A DNA stretch of 12,986 nucleotides from an uncultured Collinsella sp. Lineage in GTDB: Bacteria; Actinomycetota; Coriobacteriia; Coriobacteriales; Coriobacteriaceae. The notes under the pieces are model-generated. The model had not been told where the DNA came from. It did no database searches and worked only from the letters and a program-made list of their open reading frames with translations. Of the stretch, positions 6,375 through 12,548 are shown one piece after another; position 1 is the stretch's first letter; each line of letters opens with the position of its first letter. The stretch spans positions 1 to 12,986 of the forward strand of contig USGN01000016.1 of assembly GCA_900554255.1 (NCBI GenBank). Direction: 5' to 3'. Position numbers and translations under genes: made by a program.

Positions 6375-7170
6375 GAGGTTCTCCTTCCGCGAATAGGCTG
6401 GTTGTCGTCTTCCGAAGCCTCCTTGAGGCAAGGTGAACAAAATCCTCGCTTGAATCGATACCAATGAATGGACGGCCGAGCATCTTAGCGGCGACAGCCG
6501 TGGTGCCAGACCCAAGAAACGGGTCAAGTACCAAGTCCCCTTCATGGGTGGAGGCTAAGATGATGCGTTCGAGCAGATAGAGTGGCTTTTGCGTGGGATG
6601 CTTCCCCTCCGACTTCTCGGAGGCCTTGGTAAGCGGTCCCATCCAAACGTCCTTCATCTGTTTGCCGCCGTTGGCCGCCTTCATGTCGTCATAGTTGAAG
6701 CAGTGCCTGGCCTTCTTCGAGTCCTTCTTGGCCCACAGAACGGTCTCGGTTGAGTGCGTGAAACAGCGGCATGCAAGGTTGGGGGGCGGGTTGGTCTTCT
6801 GCCACGTGATGTTGTTGATAATCTTGAAGCCCTCTTGCTCAAGCGCCATACCGATGGAATAGATGTTATGCAGGGTGCCGGAAATCCAAATGGTTCCGGT
6901 TTCCTTCATGACGCGCTTGCACAAACGAATCCAACGACGATTGAACTCGTGCTTCTCTTCGAGCGTGTAGCCCTCGTCCCATGATCCTTTATTGACGGAG
7001 ACCTGCTTGCCGCCGCTGCACGAGATGCCCCCGTTGCTTAGAAAGTAAGGAGGGTCAGCAAACACCATGTCAACGCTGTCCTCTGGCAACAGGGGCAGAA
7101 GGTCGAAGGAGTCGCCCAGATAGACCGCACCCGCCTCGTCGGCATAGTATGGTTCGTCAAGCTCACGCAT
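6367..7170 (-). CDS. dpnA: DpnA-type adenine DNA methyltransferase (second GATC methylase, class beta)
   Basis: The 267-residue protein closely matches M.DpnA (DpnIIB). Catalytic motif IV ADPPYFLSNGGIS (D39-Y42) comes before the cofactor motif DPFLGSGTTAVAAKMLG (216-232), the class-beta order. Other family segments are GTIWISGTLHNIYSIGMALE, NNITWQKTNPPPNL, FTHSTETVLWAKK, GKQMKDVW and GKHPTQKPLYLLERIILAS. In the pneumococcus DpnA methylates GATC in single-stranded as well as duplex DNA and helps incoming plasmid DNA survive restriction; a similar role is likely. The ATG overlaps the dpnM stop by 8 nt (ATGCGTGA, 7163-7170), as in a coupled operon. All key residues are present. Confidence 0.95.
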   Translation of the reverse strand: MRELDEPYYADEAGAVYLGDSFDLLPLLPEDSVDMVFADPPYFLSNGGISCSGGKQVSVNKGSWDEGYTLEEKHEFNRRWIRLCKRVMKETGTIWISGTLHNIYSIGMALEQEGFKIINNITWQKTNPPPNLACRCFTHSTETVLWAKKDSKKARHCFNYDDMKAANGGKQMKDVWMGPLTKASEKSEGKHPTQKPLYLLERIILASTHEGDLVLDPFLGSGTTAVAAKMLGRPFIGIDSSEDFVHLASRRLRKTTTSLFAEGEPHG

Positions 7171-7990
7171 AGTTCCGGATGATGACTTCCTCGCCAGTTC
7201 GCTTGCTAGCGTCGGAGTTAATCATGCGCTTCACGGGCACGGCCTCAATCGTATAGCCCTCATACAACTCGTTGATGAAGTCCGTGTTGTGGTTCGTGAG
7301 CATGCAATAGCACCCGCGCTCGTCGAGGCGGCGGAACACCATCGCGAGACGTTCGTGGTCCTCCTTGGCGAAACCTTCCTTGGTGTAGGCCTCAAAGGAA
7401 GTGTCGTTAAGAGGGGCGTAGGGGCTGTCAAAGAAGACGAAGTCTCCCGGTTGCGCAGCCTCGCAGGCCTCCTCGAAGTCACCGCAGTGGATGTCCACGC
7501 CTTGAAGATACTCGGAGACGGCTCTAAGGTTGCCTGCGTCATAGGAAACCCGAGTACTGTTGTTGTAGGGAACGTTGAACCGGCCTTTGGCATTCACTCG
7601 GTAAAGCCCGTTGAAGCAGTGCTTGTTGAGGAAGATGAATAAGGCGGCGAGTTCGGTATCGTTTTCTCCGGCGACGAGCTTGTCGTTGTACCTCTGGCGA
7701 ACCTCGTAATAATAGGCCCTGGGGTCATCGCCGAAGCCGCCGTCAAGCTCGTCAAGCTTTAACATCAGCGCATCAAGGTCATCGCGAATGGCAACATAGG
7801 TGTTGATAAGCTGAGCATTGACATCGTTGACGTGGGCGATCTGCGGCTCAAATCCGAACAAGACCGCTCCCGCACCCACAAAAGGCTCGTAGTAAGAACC
7901 ATAGGAAGCCGGCTGCCTATCGCGAAGCCTATCGAGAAGCTGGCCTTTGCCACCAGCCCACTTGCAAAACGGCGTAGGACGCTCGCTCAC
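7163..7990 (-). CDS. dpnM: Dam/DpnM-type adenine DNA methyltransferase (GATC)
   Basis: This is a 275-residue class-alpha methyltransferase, the first gene of the DpnII-type operon. It starts at GTG 7990 with a strong GAGGAGG site 5 nt upstream. Motifs are CKWAGGKGQLLDRL (residues 9-22, cofactor site), YYEPFVGAGAVLF, VNDVNAQLINTYVAIRDD, FIFLNKHCFNGLYRVN, GNLRAVSEYLQ and FVFFDSPYAPLNDTSFEAYT. Catalytic motif IV is D178-S-P-Y181, with Ser for the first Pro of DPPY; the Asp and Tyr that matter most are kept, so activity is likely. It would methylate GATC in duplex host DNA and block DpnB. Order dpnM-dpnA-dpnB is the same as in S. pneumoniae. A TATAAT box lies 38 nt before the start. Confidence 0.94.
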   Translation of the reverse strand: MSERPTPFCKWAGGKGQLLDRLRDRQPASYGSYYEPFVGAGAVLFGFEPQIAHVNDVNAQLINTYVAIRDDLDALMLKLDELDGGFGDDPRAYYYEVRQRYNDKLVAGENDTELAALFIFLNKHCFNGLYRVNAKGRFNVPYNNSTRVSYDAGNLRAVSEYLQGVDIHCGDFEEACEAAQPGDFVFFDSPYAPLNDTSFEAYTKEGFAKEDHERLAMVFRRLDERGCYCMLTNHNTDFINELYEGYTIEAVPVKRMINSDASKRTGEEVIIRNYA

Positions 7991-8028
7991 TTGCCCTCCT
8001 CTAAGCCTAGAAGCTTGTACTTTGCTCT

Positions 8029-8058
8029 ATTATAAACGGCGGAGACAACACTTTAGAA
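8029..8058 (-). promoter_or_regulatory. Promoter of the DpnII/PHP-ATPase operon
   Basis: On the minus strand TATAAT (8034-8029) is a perfect -10 box. An 18-nt spacer separates it from TTCTAA (8058-8053), a weak -35 box. A start a few bases downstream gives a leader of about 30 nt, which includes the inverted repeat AAGC/GCTT (8003-8014) and the GAGGAGG ribosome site. The same A/T-rich hexamer read on the plus strand (TATAAA, 8031-8036) could serve the divergent operon, so the two directions may compete. No experimental support. Confidence 0.5.
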
Positions 8059-8114
8059 CGCATCTTCTCTGTGCAGCTAAAGAACGCGATCGCCTAAGCG
8101 GGAGAGGAATAACA

Positions 8115-8303
8115 ATGCTTGGATTGTTCGGAAACGACAAGAAGCCCAAACTGCAGACCAGCGGCTACAACGGAAGCGAGCCGACACGCGTGTGCCCACA
8201 TTGCGGCAAGGAGAAGCCACTGAGCGCCTTCGGCTTTCGCGACATGGGCGAAGGAAACATCAGGAATCAGTCCTGGTGCAAGAACTGCAGGAGTCGTGGT
8301 TGA
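8115..8303 (+). CDS. Small zinc-ribbon protein, first gene of the nuclease/SMC operon
   Basis: This 62-residue protein starts at ATG 8115, with GGAGAGG (8101-8107) 7 nt upstream. The frame is open further upstream to 7947, but that part overlaps dpnM antisense and lacks a ribosome site. Two CxxC pairs (C27/C30 in VCPHCGKEKPLSAFGFR and C55/C58 in WCKNCRSRG) form a likely treble-clef or zinc ribbon, as found at the N-terminus of some phage-type HNH and recombination endonuclease VII-like proteins; no HNH catalytic His follows. The first 20 residues are basic and unstructured-looking. It is followed 43 bp later by the nuclease-like gene. It may bind DNA or the ATPase partner, or be a cut-down HNH protein; function is unknown. 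Confidence 0.7.
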   Translation: MLGLFGNDKKPKLQTSGYNGSEPTRVCPHCGKEKPLSAFGFRDMGEGNIRNQSWCKNCRSRG

Positions 8304-8346
8304 TTATGCCTCAACCGAGAGGGGTGTCGAGAAGATAGGGTAAGGG

Positions 8347-9399
8347 ATGGCTTACGCATTCCCATCAATGGAGAAAGGCACTCCCGCCGGCAACGCTGCG
8401 GAGACCTGCGCTATGCTCCATCTCATGTGCTACTCGGAGGAGCGCGACGTGATCGAGCACTTCGCCATCGATTGCTTTAACGACGTAACCGGAATGGACG
8501 GATCGTGCTTGTCCTTGTATGACGTGCAATCGAAGGCCGGCAATAACATCAACCCGGCGAAAATCGGCGAGGATTTAGCAACGCTCTTTGAGAACGCAGT
8601 GAGCGAGTTCTCCCAATACTTTGTCACGTTTACCTTGTTTGTGGGCGGAGTTTCGTCCAGCGTGCTTGAAACTCCTGAACTGACTGAATTCGGCTACCAC
8701 GACATGAAGCCTAAGGCACAGGAGAGTGTTAGGGCCCATTTGATCTCTGAGGTCAAGGAGGGTCATAAAGGCCGTTTCGCCACTTACGTAACCGACGAGA
8801 ACATTGATAACTTCCTGTGCAAGGTCAGGTTCGTTGTCTCTAAGGCTGAACCCGCAGAATATATACGCGTCCTCGCGCACACATCCTCAGCGCTCATGCC
8901 AGGCGACCGCGAACTTATGAATATCTTTACCCAGATTCGGGACAAGCAGTCTGCGCTAAAAAACCGTGGAGCCATCGTTGGGGAGAGCATCAACCGTCCA
9001 GACGAGGTAACCAACTATGGCCGAATAATCAAGTGGCGTGAAATCAAGCTTCTAATAATCGAGCGACTCCTTGACCGGAGGTTCTACAAAGACAAAGCGC
9101 CGGCCGAGTTCATGGAATATCTCGAAACCCTACCCCCAGAAGAGGACATCAAAGACGTCGCGGAGGACTGCAGGAACGAAATGCTCATGCAGTACTTTGA
9201 CAAGAGCGACAGCGATGCATTCTGGAGACTCTTCGATGAGATTGTGACCGTAGTCGAAGCTGGCCCCGATGCTTCCATCATCGACGTATATAGGAGTATC
9301 GACGTCAAAACACTGAAGGCCTGCCGGCATATGGAGCCACGCTCGAAGCTCTACTTCATAGCCACGATTAAGGATGGTCTGTCGCATGTTGAAGATTAA
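8347..9399 (+). CDS. Cap4/DUF4297-like nuclease effector, putative
   Basis: The 350-residue protein begins with a compact domain resembling the dsDNA nuclease of Cap4/DUF4297 proteins: a helix with GNAAETCAMLHLMCYSEE, then IEHFAIDCFNDVTGMD and LSLYDVQSKAGNN. N45-D46 and Q61-S-K63 fit the D...QxK active site of Mrr/Cap4-type PD-(D/E)xK enzymes. Residues from about 70 to 350 are mainly helical (ENAVSEFSQYFVTFTLFV, IRVLAHTSSALMPGDRELM, IIKWREIKLLIIERLLDRR) and would bind the ATPase partner. The gene overlaps the following SMC-like gene by 14 nt. A nuclease controlled by an SMC-like ATPase is the plan of Lamassu and ABC-three-component systems. The family call is by eye on a short motif; the C-terminal two thirds are not recognised. 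Confidence 0.68.
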   Translation: MAYAFPSMEKGTPAGNAAETCAMLHLMCYSEERDVIEHFAIDCFNDVTGMDGSCLSLYDVQSKAGNNINPAKIGEDLATLFENAVSEFSQYFVTFTLFVGGVSSSVLETPELTEFGYHDMKPKAQESVRAHLISEVKEGHKGRFATYVTDENIDNFLCKVRFVVSKAEPAEYIRVLAHTSSALMPGDRELMNIFTQIRDKQSALKNRGAIVGESINRPDEVTNYGRIIKWREIKLLIIERLLDRRFYKDKAPAEFMEYLETLPPEEDIKDVAEDCRNEMLMQYFDKSDSDAFWRLFDEIVTVVEAGPDASIIDVYRSIDVKTLKACRHMEPRSKLYFIATIKDGLSHVED

Positions 9400-10999
9400 A
9401 GCCGTTTACATAGGCAACGAGCTCGAGTCGTATATCCAAGATGGCTTCACGAGCGGGCTCAACATCATCACGAGTGCAGAGAACCATGTCGGCAAGACCA
9501 TAGTCATGCAATCCATGATGTATGCCCTCGGAGCAGACGCGAAGTTCCCGCCCTCGTTTAAAGACAAGCAGTACCTCTTCATCGTCGACATCGACGTTGA
9601 CGGCCGAGAGATTTCAATACTGCGGAATAGGGACAACTTCGTCGTCAAAGAAGGCGATAAGATTACGCCCCTCGAAGGGAAGGGGGCCTTCGACGAGTAC
9701 TGGTGCGGGAACATAAGCCAACTTCCCACTATCATCAAAGATGGCTCCCCCGTGCTGGCGGGGCTGTCGCTCTACACCCAAATGGCGTTCGTACCTCAAG
9801 CAGATAGGACCACATCAAACACGCTTGGCGGCTATTTCAGAAAAGGCGACTTCGCTGAAATGGTTTTCGCTCTTCATGGGATGGCCGCACGCCAGATCGA
9901 CGGGGAGACCGAAATAGAGCTCAAACGGAAGAGGGATGTGCTCAAGGCGCGGGAAAGGGAACTATCCAGACAAGCGGCGGCACTTCGAAAGGCCGGAGAT
10001 TCCCTCGCCATGGTGAGCCCGACGGCCGACAGGGAGGAAACCCTTCGCTTTGTAGGAAAGCTTGATGAGCTGAAGGACGAGATCTTAAACCTCAAAAAGC
10101 AACGCAATCATGCCTATACCAGAATGAAGAAGAACGAGTCAGTTCTCGGTGAACTTAGGTCGCTAAACAGAGAGGTGCAGCTAGGGTCAGTCGTCTGCTT
10201 GAACTGCGGGAGCGAATCCATAGGCTACAAGATGCCGGGCTCCGAGTTCGTCTTCGACGTCACGACACCAGACATGCGATCCCAAATCCTTCGTTCCGTA
10301 CAAGACCGCATAGATGCGTATAGGGAGGAAGTTGCCGAGCTTGATAAGGAAATTCGCACCGCACAGCGGAAGTTCAACGAGCTCGCGAACTCAAGGGAAG
10401 TTACGCTCGAGGATATCTATGCGGCTCGCGAAGACTACGGAACCCTCGAAGACGTAGACAGGCAGCTCACATCAGTCCGGGATAAAATCGAGGACATCGA
10501 GAAAAGGCTGAAAGATTCCACGCAAGTGGACAAAGAGCTGAGCGAAGGCCGCAAGGCTTACAAAGACTCATTACTCGACACGATGAACCGAATACGACGA
10601 AGCTTGAACGAAGACCCCGATGCGGAAGAGTACGACGACCTGTTCACGCCTGCAAACAGTCCGCATATGGGCAGCGAGGCCACCGAGTTCTTTCTGGCTC
10701 GAATCTACTCGCTTGCGATACACACTAACCATGGGATGCCTATTTTGATTGACTCGTTCCGAGCAGAGGAGCTGTCAACCTCACGAGAGGAGCGTGCACT
10801 GCCGTACTTCATCAACCTGCCCAATCAGGTGATCTTCACTGCCACGCTCAAGGGTCAAGAGGCGGGAAAATACAGCAATGAGCCCAACATCAACAATATC
10901 GACTACACAGGCTATAAGATCAACAAACTTCTCTCAGACGAGGGCAACGGGGCCTTTGCAGCCAAAGTCAAAAGCTTTGGCATCAGGCTGGATGGCTAG
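9386..10999 (+). CDS. Small SMC/Rad50-like ATPase with CxxC hook (LmuB-like)
   Basis: The 537-residue protein starts at ATG 9386 (MLKIKAVYIG), where family members begin; an ATG four codons earlier is possible. The N-terminal head has SGLNIITSAENHVGKT, a P-loop with Ala31 for the first Gly (A-x4-G36-K37-T38). Long coiled-coil arms (about 180-265 and 300-400) flank VVCLNCGSE, a C271-x-x-C274 turn at the exact midpoint, as in zinc-hook proteins. The C-terminal head has MPILIDSFRAEELS, a Walker B-like strand with D456 followed by Ser rather than Glu, and VIFTATLKGQ. Such ATPases sense DNA ends or foreign replication structures and release a bound nuclease. Overlap with the upstream gene suggests a complex. 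Its TAG overlaps the TAG of the convergent gene in CTAG (10996-10999). Lamassu LmuB is the closest analogue I can name. Confidence 0.8.
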   Translation: MLKIKAVYIGNELESYIQDGFTSGLNIITSAENHVGKTIVMQSMMYALGADAKFPPSFKDKQYLFIVDIDVDGREISILRNRDNFVVKEGDKITPLEGKGAFDEYWCGNISQLPTIIKDGSPVLAGLSLYTQMAFVPQADRTTSNTLGGYFRKGDFAEMVFALHGMAARQIDGETEIELKRKRDVLKARERELSRQAAALRKAGDSLAMVSPTADREETLRFVGKLDELKDEILNLKKQRNHAYTRMKKNESVLGELRSLNREVQLGSVVCLNCGSESIGYKMPGSEFVFDVTTPDMRSQILRSVQDRIDAYREEVAELDKEIRTAQRKFNELANSREVTLEDIYAAREDYGTLEDVDRQLTSVRDKIEDIEKRLKDSTQVDKELSEGRKAYKDSLLDTMNRIRRSLNEDPDAEEYDDLFTPANSPHMGSEATEFFLARIYSLAIHTNHGMPILIDSFRAEELSTSREERALPYFINLPNQVIFTATLKGQEAGKYSNEPNINNIDYTGYKINKLLSDEGNGAFAAKVKSFGIRLDG

Positions 11000-11760
11000 T
11001 CGATTAGCCGTGGGAAACACTTCTTGGTGTCCATATAGGTAAGCTCAAGCGCAACCATCGGTCGCTCTCCCCCCAGGGGGCGCTGTGCCATCATGGTTAT
11101 GTCGCAACCCAGCCCGTTTGGAATGACATTGCCACGGCTCGTGTCCACTATCGCATAACCGATTGGGAAGACCGCGACGCGGGCGACGGTATAGCCGGCT
11201 GGCTTGGCGGGGTCGGTCACATCATTGCACCAGCCAGTCGTGCTCATGGGGCTATCCATACTGGGAATGCCATACATGAAGACACAGTAGTGGCCAGGGA
11301 AGGCATTGCTCTCCCTGTCCAAGAGGAAGCCTTTGCAGTCGAGCATGGATCCCGGCTGCGTGATTCCGCAAAAATTACTCACGATATGCTTGAAAACCGC
11401 GAGCACATTCGCCTTGTCAGTCTCGATATGAACGCCCTTAGCATCGCTAAGGTCTTCGCTGATGAATAAGGAGCCCAATGACTGGGCAAAGGCAGCGTAT
11501 TCCTTGACGTAGTTCCGCCCTAAGTAGCTGTTGCAAGAGGAGCACAGCGTGCTGAATCCTGACGTGCGCTGTTCCTGACGGTATCGAAGGCTGCCACGGC
11601 CTTCAAAGTCAAAGCTGCCAGTCAGCTCGGCAATTTCCACGGCGCTGTATGCCTTAGAGAGATTGGTATTACCGAGGGCTTGGGGAGGAATGTGCTCAAA
11701 GCTCAGAGGGCCGGTCTCGCCGCAAACATGGCACACGCCCTCAATCTTCTTCTTGGCCAT
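10996..11760 (-). CDS. HNH-like zinc-binding protein, putative endonuclease
   Basis: The 254-residue protein starts at ATG 11760, with GGTGAGG 5 nt upstream; an ATG at 11775 has no ribosome site. The N-terminal domain reads VCHVCGETGPLSFEHIPPQAL (C10, C13, E22, H23) and, after an insertion of about 45 residues, STLCSSCNSYLGRNYVKEY (C73, C76, N77). Cys pairs around an EH and a CN are typical of HNH/treble-clef nucleases. The remaining 170 residues (VLAVFKHIVSNFCGI, FPGHYCVFMYGIPS, VARVAVFPIGYAIVD) form an unrecognised domain. It converges on the SMC-like gene with overlapping stops and overlaps no upstream gene. It may be a third defence nuclease or an accessory factor; function is inferred from the motif only. 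Confidence 0.7.
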   Translation of the reverse strand: MAKKKIEGVCHVCGETGPLSFEHIPPQALGNTNLSKAYSAVEIAELTGSFDFEGRGSLRYRQEQRTSGFSTLCSSCNSYLGRNYVKEYAAFAQSLGSLFISEDLSDAKGVHIETDKANVLAVFKHIVSNFCGITQPGSMLDCKGFLLDRESNAFPGHYCVFMYGIPSMDSPMSTTGWCNDVTDPAKPAGYTVARVAVFPIGYAIVDTSRGNVIPNGLGCDITMMAQRPLGGERPMVALELTYMDTKKCFPRLID

Positions 11761-11767
11761 GCATGCC

Positions 11768-12130
11768 TCACCCATAGACGGCAGTTCCAGCCACGGGACC
11801 CAGAATATTGCACGCCACGGTCATCTGCGAAACCAACGCGGCGGTCCGTTCAACCCTCTCTTCGCCCGCCGTGCGCACCCTCTCAATTTGAAGCACTGAC
11901 TTCAGCAGCGATTGGACGCCATATTGGACGCAAAGCATCGCCAGCACAACGAGCGCAAGAGGCAGCGAACGCTTCATGGGGATGAACAGCAGCCCGGCAA
12001 TCATCAAAATAATGCCGAGGGCTGCAAGGGTCCCGCGATACCTTTCTCGGTCTGCCAAAATCCCGCCTGCCGGAGTCGCGAGCACGCCCGGTATGAACGC
12101 TATCGCCGCGGCGGCGCCATATAGCGTCTT
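11768..12130 (-). pseudogene. Truncated MFS transporter remnant
   Basis: The frame is open for 120 residues after an in-frame TAA at 12131-12133 but has no credible start. It reads LYGAAAAIAFIPGVLATPAG, GILADRERYRG, then hydrophobic segments TLAALGIILMIAGLLFIP and LPLALVVLAMLCVQYGVQS, and ends LGPVAGTAVYG. The GxxADRxxR-type loop and paired membrane helices fit a major facilitator transporter, normally about 400 residues, so most of it is missing. The break lies 32 bp from the end of the PII gene, and the stop lies 8 bp before the HNH-like gene. I infer deletion when the island was inserted next to glnK. Confidence 0.65.
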
Positions 12131-12161
12131 TTAGCGTCGCGGATGGCAAACGCAGGCGGCC

Positions 12162-12500
12162 CTACACCGCGGAGGGGCCGTGCTCGCCGGTGCGGATGCG
12201 GATGACCTCTTCGACCGGCTCGACCCAGATCTTGCCGTCGCCGACAGCACCGGTGCGGGCAGCGTTGCAGATGATCTCGACAATGCCATCGACGTGTTCG
12301 TCGGCGCAGATAAGGGTGAACTGCACCTTAGGAATCGTGTTGACGAGCAGCTCGTTGCCGCGCACGTACTCCTTCCAGCCATGCTGCGCACCGCAGCCCT
12401 GTACCTGATTGATAGTCATGCCGCGAACATCGGCAGCGAACAGCGCGTCTTTAAGAACCTCGAGCTTCTCGGTACGAACAATCGCCGTAATCTTCTTCAT
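12162..12500 (-). CDS. glnK: PII nitrogen-regulatory protein
   Basis: The 112-residue protein is a full-length PII signal protein. It forms trimers that sense ATP/ADP and 2-oxoglutarate and plug the AmtB channel when nitrogen is plentiful. Signatures are MKKITAIVRTEKLEVLKDAL, GMTINQVQGCG (Q39 conserved), the T-loop GWKEYVRGNELLVNTIPK and GAVGDGKIWVEPVEEVIRIR followed by TGE. At the position of E. coli Tyr51, the uridylylated residue, this protein has Leu51 (R47-G-N-E-L), so control by uridylylation or adenylylation at that site is unlikely. An AGAGAGGA ribosome site lies 7 nt before the ATG at 12500. It follows amtB by 48 bp, the usual pair. The symbol glnK rather than glnB rests on that linkage. 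Confidence 0.95.
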   Translation of the reverse strand: MKKITAIVRTEKLEVLKDALFAADVRGMTINQVQGCGAQHGWKEYVRGNELLVNTIPKVQFTLICADEHVDGIVEIICNAARTGAVGDGKIWVEPVEEVIRIRTGEHGPSAV

Positions 12501-12548
12501 ATTGAATTCCTCTCTAAGGGAGTGGGTCTGGCAGAACGTTTGAAGTCG

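Noticed and set aside
5940..6467. Plus-strand open frame of 175 codons opposite dpnB and dpnA
   Set aside because: Antisense shadow of two genes with firm family matches.
6375..6545. N-terminal extension of dpnB
   Set aside because: These codons lie inside dpnA and do not look like DpnII; the ATG at 6374 has AAGGAG and matches the family start.
7947..8114. N-terminal extension of the zinc-ribbon protein
   Set aside because: It would overlap the dpnM start antisense and cover both promoters; ATG 8115 has a good GGAGAGG site.
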